Assembly: GCF_900106755.1 (NCBI RefSeq)
Contig: NZ_FNNN01000009.1
Span: 124,001 to 188,000 of the forward strand
Source: Bacteroides faecis MAJ27
GTDB taxonomy: Bacteria; Bacteroidota; Bacteroidia; Bacteroidales; Bacteroidaceae
DNA length: 64,000 bases
Direction: 5' to 3'
The translations under genes and the position numbers were made by a program. Of this stretch, positions 28,751 through 36,944 are shown piece by piece; position 1 is the first letter of the stretch; each line of letters starts with the position of its first letter. Below the pieces are notes generated by a model. The model was given only the letters and a program-made list of their open reading frames with translations, was not told where the DNA came from and made no database searches.

Positions 28751-28838
28751 TTGGTTTAAAACCAATGCCCCGTTCCTTTAAAACCAACGGCATGTTCCTC
28801 GGTGAGGAACGACCTGTTTCTTTTAAAGGAACGGGGCA
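28751..28838. repeat. Nested palindrome cluster
   Basis: TTGGTTTAAAACCAA (28751-28765) is a perfect palindrome. Next to it an 18-base perfect inverted repeat (TGCCCCGTTCCTTTAAAA 28766-28783, TTTTAAAGGAACGGGGCA 28821-28838) encloses a second perfect hairpin, GTTCCTC-GGT-GAGGAAC (28794-28810). It lies between the convergent AraC gene and small membrane-protein genes, so it may end both transcripts. Confidence 0.85.
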
Positions 28839-28883
28839 CTACGATTTTCCCTACAGATATTTGTTCTTGTTTTTAACTATCCT

Positions 28884-29075
28884 TTAGTCCTTATCTCTCT
28901 TATACTTTTCTCGTTTTTTCCTGTTCTGAATAAGTTGCCCTACAAAAACACCACTCATTGTGAAAATCATTGCAATGGAAGCCGAGTGCCAACGACTACT
29001 CTCCGTACATAAAAGGATAGTAAACGCCCCAAAAATTACAACAAAGAATAATGCTAATTTAATATTATCTTTCAT
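28884..29075 (-). CDS. Small two-helix membrane protein
   Basis: A 63-residue protein with two hydrophobic segments (LALFFVVIFGAFTILLC and SIAMIFTMSGVFVGQLI) and a very basic C-terminal tail (RKKREKYKRDKD). No family is recognised. Its start overlaps the end of the upstream membrane-protein gene by 11 bases, which supports it being translated as the last gene of a three-gene leftward operon. Confidence 0.6.
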   Translation of the reverse strand: MKDNIKLALFFVVIFGAFTILLCTESSRWHSASIAMIFTMSGVFVGQLIQNRKKREKYKRDKD

Positions 29076-29439
29076 AATTCCTTGAGCACTTTAATTTAAC
29101 AATCAGGAAATAAGCGCTTTGCAGAAAGATACCAATAAAAATCACTTTTATGCCATCAATATCAAAAGTATGCTCACGCAGAACTTCTACTATTTTTAAA
29201 GAACCCAATAGTGCAATCATAAACGTGAAAGAGTATCGCAAAGCCCCATTTCTGATTCTTTGATATTCAATCTTCGTACTTTTGCAGGCCCAAGGGAAAA
29301 GACACACCAAACTACAACTTATAAACACAGATACTATGGTATCATATAAGAAAGGGATCATAAGCACCTCATATATTCCCCAAACGGCAAGTAGTATAAG
29401 GATAATGATATCAGCTACATTCTCTTTTACATATTGCAT
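29065..29439 (-). CDS. Small four-helix membrane protein
   Basis: A 124-residue protein with about four membrane segments (IIILILLAVWGIYEVLMIPF, VSVFISCSLVCLFPW, YSFTFMIALLGSL, VIFIGIFLQSAYFLIV). No family is recognised. The ATG at 29439 leaves a 4-base gap to the upstream gene. An earlier ATG at 29478 would overlap that gene by 35 bases and is possible but less likely. Its end overlaps the next small gene. Confidence 0.6.
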   Translation of the reverse strand: MQYVKENVADIIILILLAVWGIYEVLMIPFLYDTIVSVFISCSLVCLFPWACKSTKIEYQRIRNGALRYSFTFMIALLGSLKIVEVLREHTFDIDGIKVIFIGIFLQSAYFLIVKLKCSRNYER

Positions 29440-29443
29440 AACA

Positions 29444-29662
29444 TTAGTGTATTTTACGACGTTCTCTATAAAAGTCATATACCAATAATAAGGCTGTAAG
29501 AGCCAACATTATAAGCATAAAAGTATTAGGATATTTCTCATTTATTCTCATTTTATAGATGAATAAATAAGCAACAGGCAATATCCATATCCTTTTAAGA
29601 AGCATTACCAAAATTCTTCTCATATTACTAACCCTCCTCAATGCCACTAAGACATTTAACAT
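29444..29662 (-). CDS. Small membrane protein
   Basis: A 72-residue protein with two hydrophobic stretches (RIWILPVAYLFIYKM and FMLIMLALTALLLVYDF) and basic ends. It is the first gene of a compact run of three small membrane-protein genes with no recognised family. The closeness and overlaps suggest they are made together. An internal ATG at 29623 would give a shorter product. Confidence 0.5.
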   Translation of the reverse strand: MLNVLVALRRVSNMRRILVMLLKRIWILPVAYLFIYKMRINEKYPNTFMLIMLALTALLLVYDFYRERRKIH

Positions 29663-29708
29663 TTCTGATTATCAAGACCTTTGATGTTTTTTTTCGTGGA
29701 TATTTATA

Positions 29709-30356
29709 TTAAAAGCAAAAAATTAACCCCAATTGGAAATCAAGACGCCGTACATAGATTCTATCAAGTTTATCAGGTCGCAACGTTTCTTCCACATCAT
29801 CAAGTGTCATTTTTATCTTTTTAAAATCGCCAGTTAAAATCGAGAATCCTCCGTTTACTGCAAGATGGCCTGTCAACTTATATTCAATTCCAAAATCCAT
29901 ATTCCCGGCAAATGCACCGGAGCTACATTTAAAATCAGCATTACTACGCCCTTCGTTTCGATAATGCAGATAACCAACTCCTAACACATAACTAAAAAAA
30001 GTTCTTTCGTTTATTGGTATTTTAAATCCGAGTTGTGGTCCTAAGTACCAAAGATCCACATTGTCAGCAACATTCGTGCCATCATCAAGACCATAATTGG
30101 CAGAAGTACCGGAGAGGTTAAATTTTAATCCGGCAACCCAAAACTTATCAATTCGATAGAGCGCTTTCACATTACACATCAAACCTCCATCATACCCTCC
30201 ACGATAACCAATACCAAAAGGTGACAAGTTTGATTTTCCAAACAATACACCTTTTCCACCCTCTACTGAGATAAAAAGCTTATCTTTAGAGAAACTTTGT
30301 GCAAATCCCACCATAGCAGAAAGCACAAATAAGAAAGATAAAATAAGTTTTCTCAT
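29709..30356 (-). CDS. Outer-membrane beta-barrel protein
   Basis: A 215-residue exported protein: signal peptide MRKLILSFLFVLSAMVGFAQ, then a string of amphipathic strands with alternating aromatic and glycine residues (FWVAGLKFNLSGTSANYG, FFSYVLGVGYLHY, LAVNGGFSILTG), ending in FQLGLIFCF with the terminal Phe of outer-membrane barrels. It resembles small eight-strand porin-like proteins (OmpA/OprF-like barrel). Upstream ATGs at 30410 and 30377 precede the signal peptide and are less likely. It follows a lipoprotein gene by 85 bases. Role unknown. Confidence 0.75.
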   Translation of the reverse strand: MRKLILSFLFVLSAMVGFAQSFSKDKLFISVEGGKGVLFGKSNLSPFGIGYRGGYDGGLMCNVKALYRIDKFWVAGLKFNLSGTSANYGLDDGTNVADNVDLWYLGPQLGFKIPINERTFFSYVLGVGYLHYRNEGRSNADFKCSSGAFAGNMDFGIEYKLTGHLAVNGGFSILTGDFKKIKMTLDDVEETLRPDKLDRIYVRRLDFQLGLIFCF

Positions 30357-30441
30357 CTTACTATTTTTTATGTCCATAGTCACATGAATAATGACATTAG
30401 ATATCACCAATTCATGTGACTATTGCTGTTTACACTTATTA

Positions 30442-31305
30442 TTACGGCTTTAAAGAGACAACCTCTTCCGGCTCTATCCACAAGATCGCACTACTCTCCG
30501 CGACTACCACAGAAGAAACCAGGGCCTTACGTTCAGTAAGTGGTAATTGAGCATCAGATATAATCTGTACACAACCTTGTGTATATTCTTTCAAATCATC
30601 TTCATTAGTTATCAGACTTGCTGTTGAAACATAGCTATGAATCACATCCAACTGCTGAGCATACTCAGGCGCTTTCGCTTTATAGTATGATATTAATTGT
30701 TCATCACTTTGCATAAGCTCAGATGTGAGTGGCATCGTTTTTACATTATTCATTATTGCATCTTCATCACTTGCAGACAAAGAATAACCATATTTTTCCG
30801 CTTTGGGCACAATAAGATTTGTCCATTCTTCAGCTGTCAAATTCTGATCAAAGATACCTTCATTCTCTTCTGCTATTTCAAGAAGAATTGCATTATGCGA
30901 AAATCCAATGCTATCCTCCTGTTCCATTAAACAAGGAATATCTCTTACAAAAGCCACTTCGTTAGGAAGTTCCGGTCTAGGAACAACATAAGCACAAGAT
31001 GCACCTAACGCAGAAAAAATAGCACCACCAATTAGTGCACCTCCACCTCCAAGAGAAGAGCCTAATAATGCACCCGTAGCATCACAAGCCAACACAGTTC
31101 TGAACCACTTCCAAAATCCTCTTGTACTTGTGGACGTAGCATGAGTCGCAGCAAAATCTTGGCTATAAAGATTTAAAGCCTCGTTCAATTTCACATAATT
31201 TACTTCAACTTCTGTTTTCTCTTTTACATCTGTTTTAACGTCGTCAGAACACGAAACGCAATAGAAGCTACATAGTAATAGCATAAATAACAATTTAGTT
31301 TTCAT
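30442..31305 (-). CDS. Lipoprotein with a glycine-zipper segment, unknown function
   Basis: A 287-residue lipoprotein with signal peptide and lipobox (VSC, Cys20). Residues ~75-105 are a Gly/Ala-rich hydrophobic segment with GxxxG-type spacing (ATGALLGSSLGGGGALIGGA) that could insert in a membrane or self-associate. The remaining ~180 residues are acidic and helical with no recognised domain. A Thr/Ser run precedes the zipper. It is followed by the outer-membrane barrel gene in the same direction. A surface or pore-linked role is only a guess. Confidence 0.65.
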   Translation of the reverse strand: MKTKLLFMLLLCSFYCVSCSDDVKTDVKEKTEVEVNYVKLNEALNLYSQDFAATHATSTSTRGFWKWFRTVLACDATGALLGSSLGGGGALIGGAIFSALGASCAYVVPRPELPNEVAFVRDIPCLMEQEDSIGFSHNAILLEIAEENEGIFDQNLTAEEWTNLIVPKAEKYGYSLSASDEDAIMNNVKTMPLTSELMQSDEQLISYYKAKAPEYAQQLDVIHSYVSTASLITNEDDLKEYTQGCVQIISDAQLPLTERKALVSSVVVAESSAILWIEPEEVVSLKP

Positions 31306-31515
31306 AAAATCTTAGATTTAGAACATTATTGATTATAACTCTCCAGTTTTAGAATACAACACTCACGAAACTTGGAAAAAGATGAATGTTAATAATAGAA
31401 CGTTGGCCTCCATTCTTTTTTATTGTTAGTTCCACAAGGAATATAGTTTTTTGTAAAAACACCGTAAAAGTCACTTTAGGATTATTGTAACAAACGTATA
31501 TTCACAATTTATTTC

Positions 31516-31872
31516 TTATTGCACAGTAAATATACCTTCCAACAAACAATCATCCAAAGTAATATAGATAGTATACTCTCCTTTATCGCAAGATGACATA
31601 TCAATCATGACAAAGTTAGTGTTGTGATAAGTTTTGGAATGCACAATTTCACCAGTAGCTTTATTCGTCACAGTAATGGTAGCATAATCTTTCGTTCTAT
31701 CGAAATTTACATTAAGAATATTAGAAAGAATAGCACAGTTCTCAGAAGGAGGGAAAATGGGTATTTCCATTGGATTGGGGCGTGCTTTTCTTTGCAAACA
31801 AATATCATGCGCAGATGCCCACTTCCCTATTACAAGCAAACTACAAAGTAGTAATAATAGTTTTATTCTCAT
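31516..31872 (-). CDS. DUF3244 domain-containing exported protein
   Basis: A 118-residue exported protein: signal peptide MRIKLLLLLCSLLVIGKWAS cleaved near AHD, then one small beta-sandwich (ILNVNFDRTKDYATITVTNK, GEYTIYITLDD, LLEGIFTV) typical of DUF3244, a family of short secreted Bacteroidetes proteins of unknown function. A minus-strand TACATTTG promoter element lies at 31899-31906. The 209-base gap to the lipoprotein gene suggests a separate transcript. Confidence 0.75.
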   Translation of the reverse strand: MRIKLLLLLCSLLVIGKWASAHDICLQRKARPNPMEIPIFPPSENCAILSNILNVNFDRTKDYATITVTNKATGEIVHSKTYHNTNFVMIDMSSCDKGEYTIYITLDDCLLEGIFTVQ

Positions 31873-31898
31873 AACACTTGCTTTTATTGGTTATGGTA

Positions 31899-31906
31899 CA
31901 AATGTA
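31899..31906 (-). promoter_or_regulatory. -7 element of the DUF3244 gene
   Basis: Minus-strand TACATTTG, an exact TAnnTTTG match 26 bases before the start codon. No -33 element is evident. Confidence 0.5.
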
Positions 31907-32034
31907 AGGGATAAGACTTAAATAAATTCAGCTATCTGGTCACAATTAAGTTACAAGATTAAATATAGGCCTCAGTAGTAAGTTACAAAAGAGTTACAGA
32001 AAAGTCACAAAGATGTCACACACCCAGTAAACCT

Positions 32035-33660
32035 CTATAGAACAAGGTATTGTCGTGTAGTCATCCATTCAAAAAAGTCTTCACCCAATTTAATTTTCAT
32101 ACGACTTTTCCTACTTTTAAATGCTCCTTCAGAAGCACGTGTACATAATAAGATTGTTTCTTTAGAGCAACCCAACAAAAAAAATGCGCAATGAAGCAAG
32201 TCCTCTTTTGTTAAATCAACGTGTTGAATTTTCAATTTAAGCATAATGTCACCAAAAGTTTCATAAATACTCTCACAAATTATCTGCCCTTCTTGAATAC
32301 TTAAAGAGACATCAACTCCCATCTTTTTCTCTAAGAAAAGAAGTTTTTCATAAACTTCCGTCCTTCGAAACAACTGAAGACAAAGTTTTAAACTCGGCTC
32401 CAGCATTTTTATAAAATCAGATTCACTATTATCCTGACCTTCAATGTCTCCAGAAAGAATATCCGTACGGTTCTTCATTAACTGACTTTGCAGTTCAAGA
32501 TATTTCTTTTTACGACTTTTATCAATCAAAAGATAAACCGTTCCTCCAATGATAAAGAAGAGCAACAGTAATAAGACCTCTATCTTATATCTTCCTCCGA
32601 GTTTCTGTTGATAAAGTTCGATTTCATATTTATCAACCAAATGAGCTGTTTCTACCGCCTTTGTCGTATCGTAGATCGAATCAAGATAATAGATAAAAGA
32701 ATCTGCAGCCTCTATAACAGCAGGATAATTTTTCTCCTCCTTCTCTAGTTTATATAATTCGCCATAACTCCCTCCACGATTATATATATAAGGAGAAGAT
32801 TTACTCCGATTCAAATAGTATCGTGCAGAATCTATTTGATGCAAGTTTCGCAGAATCCTTCCTTTCCAGAGATATTCTGTGAATAAACTAGTACCTGCAG
32901 GTGCAGAAGATATAGAAGCAGATATATATTGATTTGCCTTCTGAGATTCTCCTTCTTCGCTATATAAAATACCCAATTCACCCAATATAAGAGATTTATA
33001 ATAATCTTCCCCTATATTTTCAGCAATATCCAATGCCTCTTGATAATAGACCAAAGCACTATCCAGTTGATGTTGAAGCATAAAAACATACCCTATTCCT
33101 CTGACAGCATAAAATAAGCCATCATCTTTCTTTTGCTTAATATAAATTTCATGCGCTTTATGATGCGCACGCATAGCATCCTCATAAAGATTCTGCTCCT
33201 CATAGCATCCCGCCAAATTCTCATAAATTGCCCCCAAATAAAGATGTTCACTCTCTTTAGGAATAACCTTCAGTGCTTGCAAAAAATCTTTCACTGCTAA
33301 ATCCATACACCGCATATCCCGATACACGCAGCCCCGATAATAATAAGCCTGCATTTTTCGCTCATCATTCCAACTTCTTTTATAATAATCTACTGCATAC
33401 CGAATTAACGAATCACTTGATTCATGAATATACATCTTAGTTCTTGCGCGAGTTAAAAATATTGCATAATCAGCCCTATTAGAACCAGACAATTTTTCCA
33501 CATGTGGAATCGATTCAAGAATAGCCAAAGCACTGTCAGGAAACTCTTGCATCAGCGAATCGGCACGATGTAAAAGAGACGTTTTATCACTATCTCGATG
33601 GCAGGCAAAGAGAAATATGAAAAAGAATAATCCTGTTATTGAATATTTATGTAATTTCAT
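32035..33660 (-). CDS. TPR-repeat membrane sensor/regulator
   Basis: A 541-residue lipoprotein-like protein. It has a signal segment with a lipobox-like FAC, about five tetratricopeptide repeats (residues ~60-290, for example AYYYRGCVYRDMRCMDLAVKDF), one membrane helix (VLLLLLFFIIGGTVYLLI, ~360-380), a short coiled coil, and a ~150-residue C-terminal domain ending in an HTH-like stretch (LTKEDLLHCAFFLLGCSKETI, SEGAFKSRKSRMKIKL). This is the layout of Bacteroides TPR regulators next to polysaccharide loci. It is divergent from SusC and probably senses the glycan and switches the locus on. The ATG at 33660 is chosen over 33699. Confidence 0.8.
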   Translation of the reverse strand: MKLHKYSITGLFFFIFLFACHRDSDKTSLLHRADSLMQEFPDSALAILESIPHVEKLSGSNRADYAIFLTRARTKMYIHESSDSLIRYAVDYYKRSWNDERKMQAYYYRGCVYRDMRCMDLAVKDFLQALKVIPKESEHLYLGAIYENLAGCYEEQNLYEDAMRAHHKAHEIYIKQKKDDGLFYAVRGIGYVFMLQHQLDSALVYYQEALDIAENIGEDYYKSLILGELGILYSEEGESQKANQYISASISSAPAGTSLFTEYLWKGRILRNLHQIDSARYYLNRSKSSPYIYNRGGSYGELYKLEKEEKNYPAVIEAADSFIYYLDSIYDTTKAVETAHLVDKYEIELYQQKLGGRYKIEVLLLLLFFIIGGTVYLLIDKSRKKKYLELQSQLMKNRTDILSGDIEGQDNSESDFIKMLEPSLKLCLQLFRRTEVYEKLLFLEKKMGVDVSLSIQEGQIICESIYETFGDIMLKLKIQHVDLTKEDLLHCAFFLLGCSKETILLCTRASEGAFKSRKSRMKIKLGEDFFEWMTTRQYLVL

Positions 33661-33676
33661 TATTTCTTTCGTTTTA

Positions 33677-33708
33677 CAAATGTACATAAAGAAAAGCAAA
33701 CAAGCAAC
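33677..33708 (-). promoter_or_regulatory. Promoter of the TPR regulator gene
   Basis: Minus-strand TACATTTG (33677-33684) with TTG at 33706-33708, 21 bases between. It lies 17 bases before the start codon. Confidence 0.5.
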
Positions 33709-33785
33709 AAAAAGACAAATAAAAATAATCTACACCTACTCTGACAATGTTAAAATTGAGCTTTCTATGTCTTTCCAAAATCTTT

Positions 33786-33818
33786 TTTGCATTTCATTTG
33801 TTCACTTTGTTACTTTCG
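33786..33818 (+). promoter_or_regulatory. Promoter of the SusC/SusD operon
   Basis: TTTG (33786-33789) and TACTTTCG (33811-33818) are separated by 21 bases. The -7 element misses the consensus by one base, as expected for a regulated promoter. Confidence 0.45.
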
Positions 33819-33859
33819 CCGGAAGACGGCAGAATAAACTTCAACCTAAATAATAACGA

Positions 33860-36800
33860 ATGGAAAAATTTAATGCAATGAGGACTAGACTTTTACAAGA
33901 TCTTCAAAAGAAAACCATCTGGTTTAAGAGCATAGTGGCGCTCACTTGCTTGTTGCTGACCTCCGCATCTGCCTTTGCACAGACAAAGACTGTGACTGGT
34001 ACGGTAACAGATGCCACCAATGAACCGCTGATCGGTGCATCGGTGCTCGTACAAGGAACTTCCACCGGAACCATCACCGATATGGACGGTAAGTATTCAA
34101 TCTCCGTCACACCGGAAGACGTACTGGTATTCTCTTATGTAGGAATGAACGCACAAAGCGTCAAAGTCGGAACGCAGAATGTGATCAACGTCACGCTGAA
34201 AGAAGACTCGCAGATGCTAGCCGAAACAGTAGTTATCGGATACGGTAGTGCCAAGAAAAGAGATTTGACAGGTTCTATCACTAACATCAAAGGAGAGGAA
34301 ATAGCCAATAAACCTGCGACGAATCCATTATCTTCCCTACAGGGTAAAGTGGCAGGTGTACAAATCGTAAACTCCGGACATGCCGGTGCCGACCCCGAAA
34401 TCCGTATCCGTGGTACAAACTCCATCAACGGATACAAACCGTTGTATGTTGTAGACGGATTATTCAATGACAACATCAACTTCCTCAATCCGGAAGATAT
34501 CGAGTCTATGGAAATCCTGAAAGACCCGTCATCACTTGCCATCTTCGGTGTGCGCGGTGCGAATGGTGTCATTATCATCACCACCAAGAAAGCCAAAGAA
34601 GGACAGACTCTGGTAAACATCAATACCTCCTTCGGTTTCAAGAAAGTAGTAGATAAAGTGGACATGGTTAACGGTCCGCAATTCAGGGAACTGTACAGCG
34701 AACAGCTCGCCAATCAAAAAGACGATCCGTTCGACTTTAGCGGCTGGAATGCAAATACCAACTGGCAGGATGAGATTTTTCAGACTGCCTTCATCACCAA
34801 CAATAATATCAGCATTACCGGAGCTTCTCCGAAGCACAGCTTCTATCTGGGTGTAGGTTACTCTCACGAACAAGGAAACATCAAGCATGAGAAGTTCAGC
34901 AAAGTGACCATCAATGCAAGTAATGACTACAAAATCACGGACTTTCTGAAAGTCGGCTTCCAGTTCAATGGGGCACGTACGCTACCTGCTGATTCCAAGC
35001 AGGTATTGGGGGCTCTCCGTGCCACTCCTATCGCACCGGTATACAATAAGGAATACGGCTTATACAGCGTTCTACCCGAATTTCAGAAAGCACAGATCAA
35101 CAATCCGATGGTAGACGTCGAGCTGAAAGCCAATACGACCAAAGCCGAAAACTACCGGGCATCGGGTAATATCTATGGTGAAGTGGACTTTCTGAAACAT
35201 TTCACCTTCAAAGCGATGTTCTCTATGGACTATGCTTCCAACAACGGACGTACTTATCTGCCTATCATGAAAGTGTACGACGATACAGCTGCAGGAGATG
35301 TCGTGACACTGGGAACCGGCAAAACGGAAGTCAGCCAGTTCAAGGAAAATGAAACGAAAGTACAGAGCGACTATCTGCTGACCTATACCAACAGCTTTGA
35401 CAATGGCAATCACAACCTGACTGCTACAGCCGGTTTCACCACTTATTACAATTCGCTGAGCCGACTGGACGGAGCACGCAAACAAGGTGTCGGTCTGGTT
35501 ATTCCTGACGATCCGGACAAATGGTTTGTCAGTATCGGTGATGCCGCAACAGCTACCAACGGAAGTACCCAATGGGAGCGGAGTACGGTATCCATGCTGG
35601 CACGTGTGATCTACAACTATAAAGGGAAATACCTGTTCAACGGTTCGTTCCGCCGGGACGGTTCTTCCGCCTTCTCCTACACAGGCAATGAGTGGCAGAA
35701 CTTCTTCTCATTAGGTGGTGGCTGGCTGATGACCGAAGAAGAGTTTATGAAAGATATCAAATGGCTCGACATGTTGAAACTCAAGGCATCTTACGGTACG
35801 TTAGGTAACCAGAATCTGGACAAAGCCTACCCCGCCGAACCTCTATTGACAAATGCTTACTCAGCAGTTTTCGGCAAGCCATCCATTATTTACCCCGGAT
35901 ACCAGCTCGCCTATCTGCCTAACCCTAATCTGCGTTGGGAAAAAGTAGAAGCCTGGGAAGCTGGTTTCGAAACGAACGTGCTGCGCAACCGCCTGCATTT
36001 TGAAGGAGTATATTATAAGAAAAGGACAAAAGACCTGCTAGCCGAAGTGCCCGGTATCTCCGGAACAGTGCCCGGCATCGGCAACTTGGGAGAAATCCAG
36101 AACATGGGTGTTGAAATGGCAGCCAGCTGGCGTGACCAGATCGGTGACTGGGGATACTCTGTCAGTGCCAACCTGACCACCATCAAGAATAAGGTGAAGA
36201 GCCTCGTTCAGGATGGATACTCCATCATTGCCGGAGATAAACAGCAGAGTTACACCATGGCAGGCTACCCTATCGGATACTTCTATGGTTACAAAGTAGC
36301 AGGCGTCTACCAGTCGCAAGCCGACATCGACGCATCGCCCGAAAACACCCTTGCCACAGTCACTCCCGGTGACCTGAAGTTCGCCGACGTGAACAGAGAC
36401 GGCAAGATTACCTCGGAAGACCGTACAATGATAGGTAACCCGACACCGGATTTCACCTATGGCCTTTCGCTCGGACTAACGTATAAGAACTGGTCACTGG
36501 GTATCGACATGATGGGACAGCATGGTAACGAGATTTTCCGTACCTGGGACAATTACAACTTTGCACAGTTCAACTATCTGGCACAACGCATGGACCGCTG
36601 GCACGGAGAAGGCACTTCCAACAGCCAGCCATTGCTGAACTCCAAACATTCCATCAACACGTTAAATTCGGATTATTACATCGAAGACGGAAGTTTCTTC
36701 CGCATCCGTAACGTGCAGCTTGCCTACTCATTCGACAAGTCTTTGCTTGCCAAGATACGCCTGCAGGCACTGAAAGTCTATGTCAACATACAAAACCTGA

Positions 36801-36925
36801 AGACATGGAAGCATAACACCGGCTACACCCCGGAACTGGGTGGCAGCGCTACCGCCTTCGGAGTAGACAATGGCAGTTACCCCGTACCCGCCGTCTACAC
36901 CTTCGGTATCAACCTAACTTTTTGA
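33860..36925 (+). CDS. SusC/RagA-family TonB-linked outer-membrane transporter
   Basis: A 1021-residue TonB-dependent importer. The signal peptide ends near SAFAQ (~residue 40). A carboxypeptidase-D-like domain follows (VTGTVTDATNEPLIGASVLV), then the plug (DLTGSITNIKGEEI, IRIRGTNSINGYKPLYVVDG) and a 22-strand barrel ending in an aromatic residue (FGINLTF). It carries oligosaccharides across the outer membrane with the SusD partner 19 bases downstream. Downstream GH3 and GH144 enzymes point to beta-1,2-glucan. An alternative start is the ATG at 33878. Confidence 0.95.
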   Translation: MEKFNAMRTRLLQDLQKKTIWFKSIVALTCLLLTSASAFAQTKTVTGTVTDATNEPLIGASVLVQGTSTGTITDMDGKYSISVTPEDVLVFSYVGMNAQSVKVGTQNVINVTLKEDSQMLAETVVIGYGSAKKRDLTGSITNIKGEEIANKPATNPLSSLQGKVAGVQIVNSGHAGADPEIRIRGTNSINGYKPLYVVDGLFNDNINFLNPEDIESMEILKDPSSLAIFGVRGANGVIIITTKKAKEGQTLVNINTSFGFKKVVDKVDMVNGPQFRELYSEQLANQKDDPFDFSGWNANTNWQDEIFQTAFITNNNISITGASPKHSFYLGVGYSHEQGNIKHEKFSKVTINASNDYKITDFLKVGFQFNGARTLPADSKQVLGALRATPIAPVYNKEYGLYSVLPEFQKAQINNPMVDVELKANTTKAENYRASGNIYGEVDFLKHFTFKAMFSMDYASNNGRTYLPIMKVYDDTAAGDVVTLGTGKTEVSQFKENETKVQSDYLLTYTNSFDNGNHNLTATAGFTTYYNSLSRLDGARKQGVGLVIPDDPDKWFVSIGDAATATNGSTQWERSTVSMLARVIYNYKGKYLFNGSFRRDGSSAFSYTGNEWQNFFSLGGGWLMTEEEFMKDIKWLDMLKLKASYGTLGNQNLDKAYPAEPLLTNAYSAVFGKPSIIYPGYQLAYLPNPNLRWEKVEAWEAGFETNVLRNRLHFEGVYYKKRTKDLLAEVPGISGTVPGIGNLGEIQNMGVEMAASWRDQIGDWGYSVSANLTTIKNKVKSLVQDGYSIIAGDKQQSYTMAGYPIGYFYGYKVAGVYQSQADIDASPENTLATVTPGDLKFADVNRDGKITSEDRTMIGNPTPDFTYGLSLGLTYKNWSLGIDMMGQHGNEIFRTWDNYNFAQFNYLAQRMDRWHGEGTSNSQPLLNSKHSINTLNSDYYIEDGSFFRIRNVQLAYSFDKSLLAKIRLQALKVYVNIQNLKTWKHNTGYTPELGGSATAFGVDNGSYPVPAVYTFGINLTF

Positions 36926-36944
36926 TCTTTAAAACAATAATGGT

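Noticed and set aside
28766..28838. Invertible promoter bounded by the 18-bp inverted repeat
   Set aside because: Only 37 bases lie between the arms, too few for a promoter, and no -7 element is present there.
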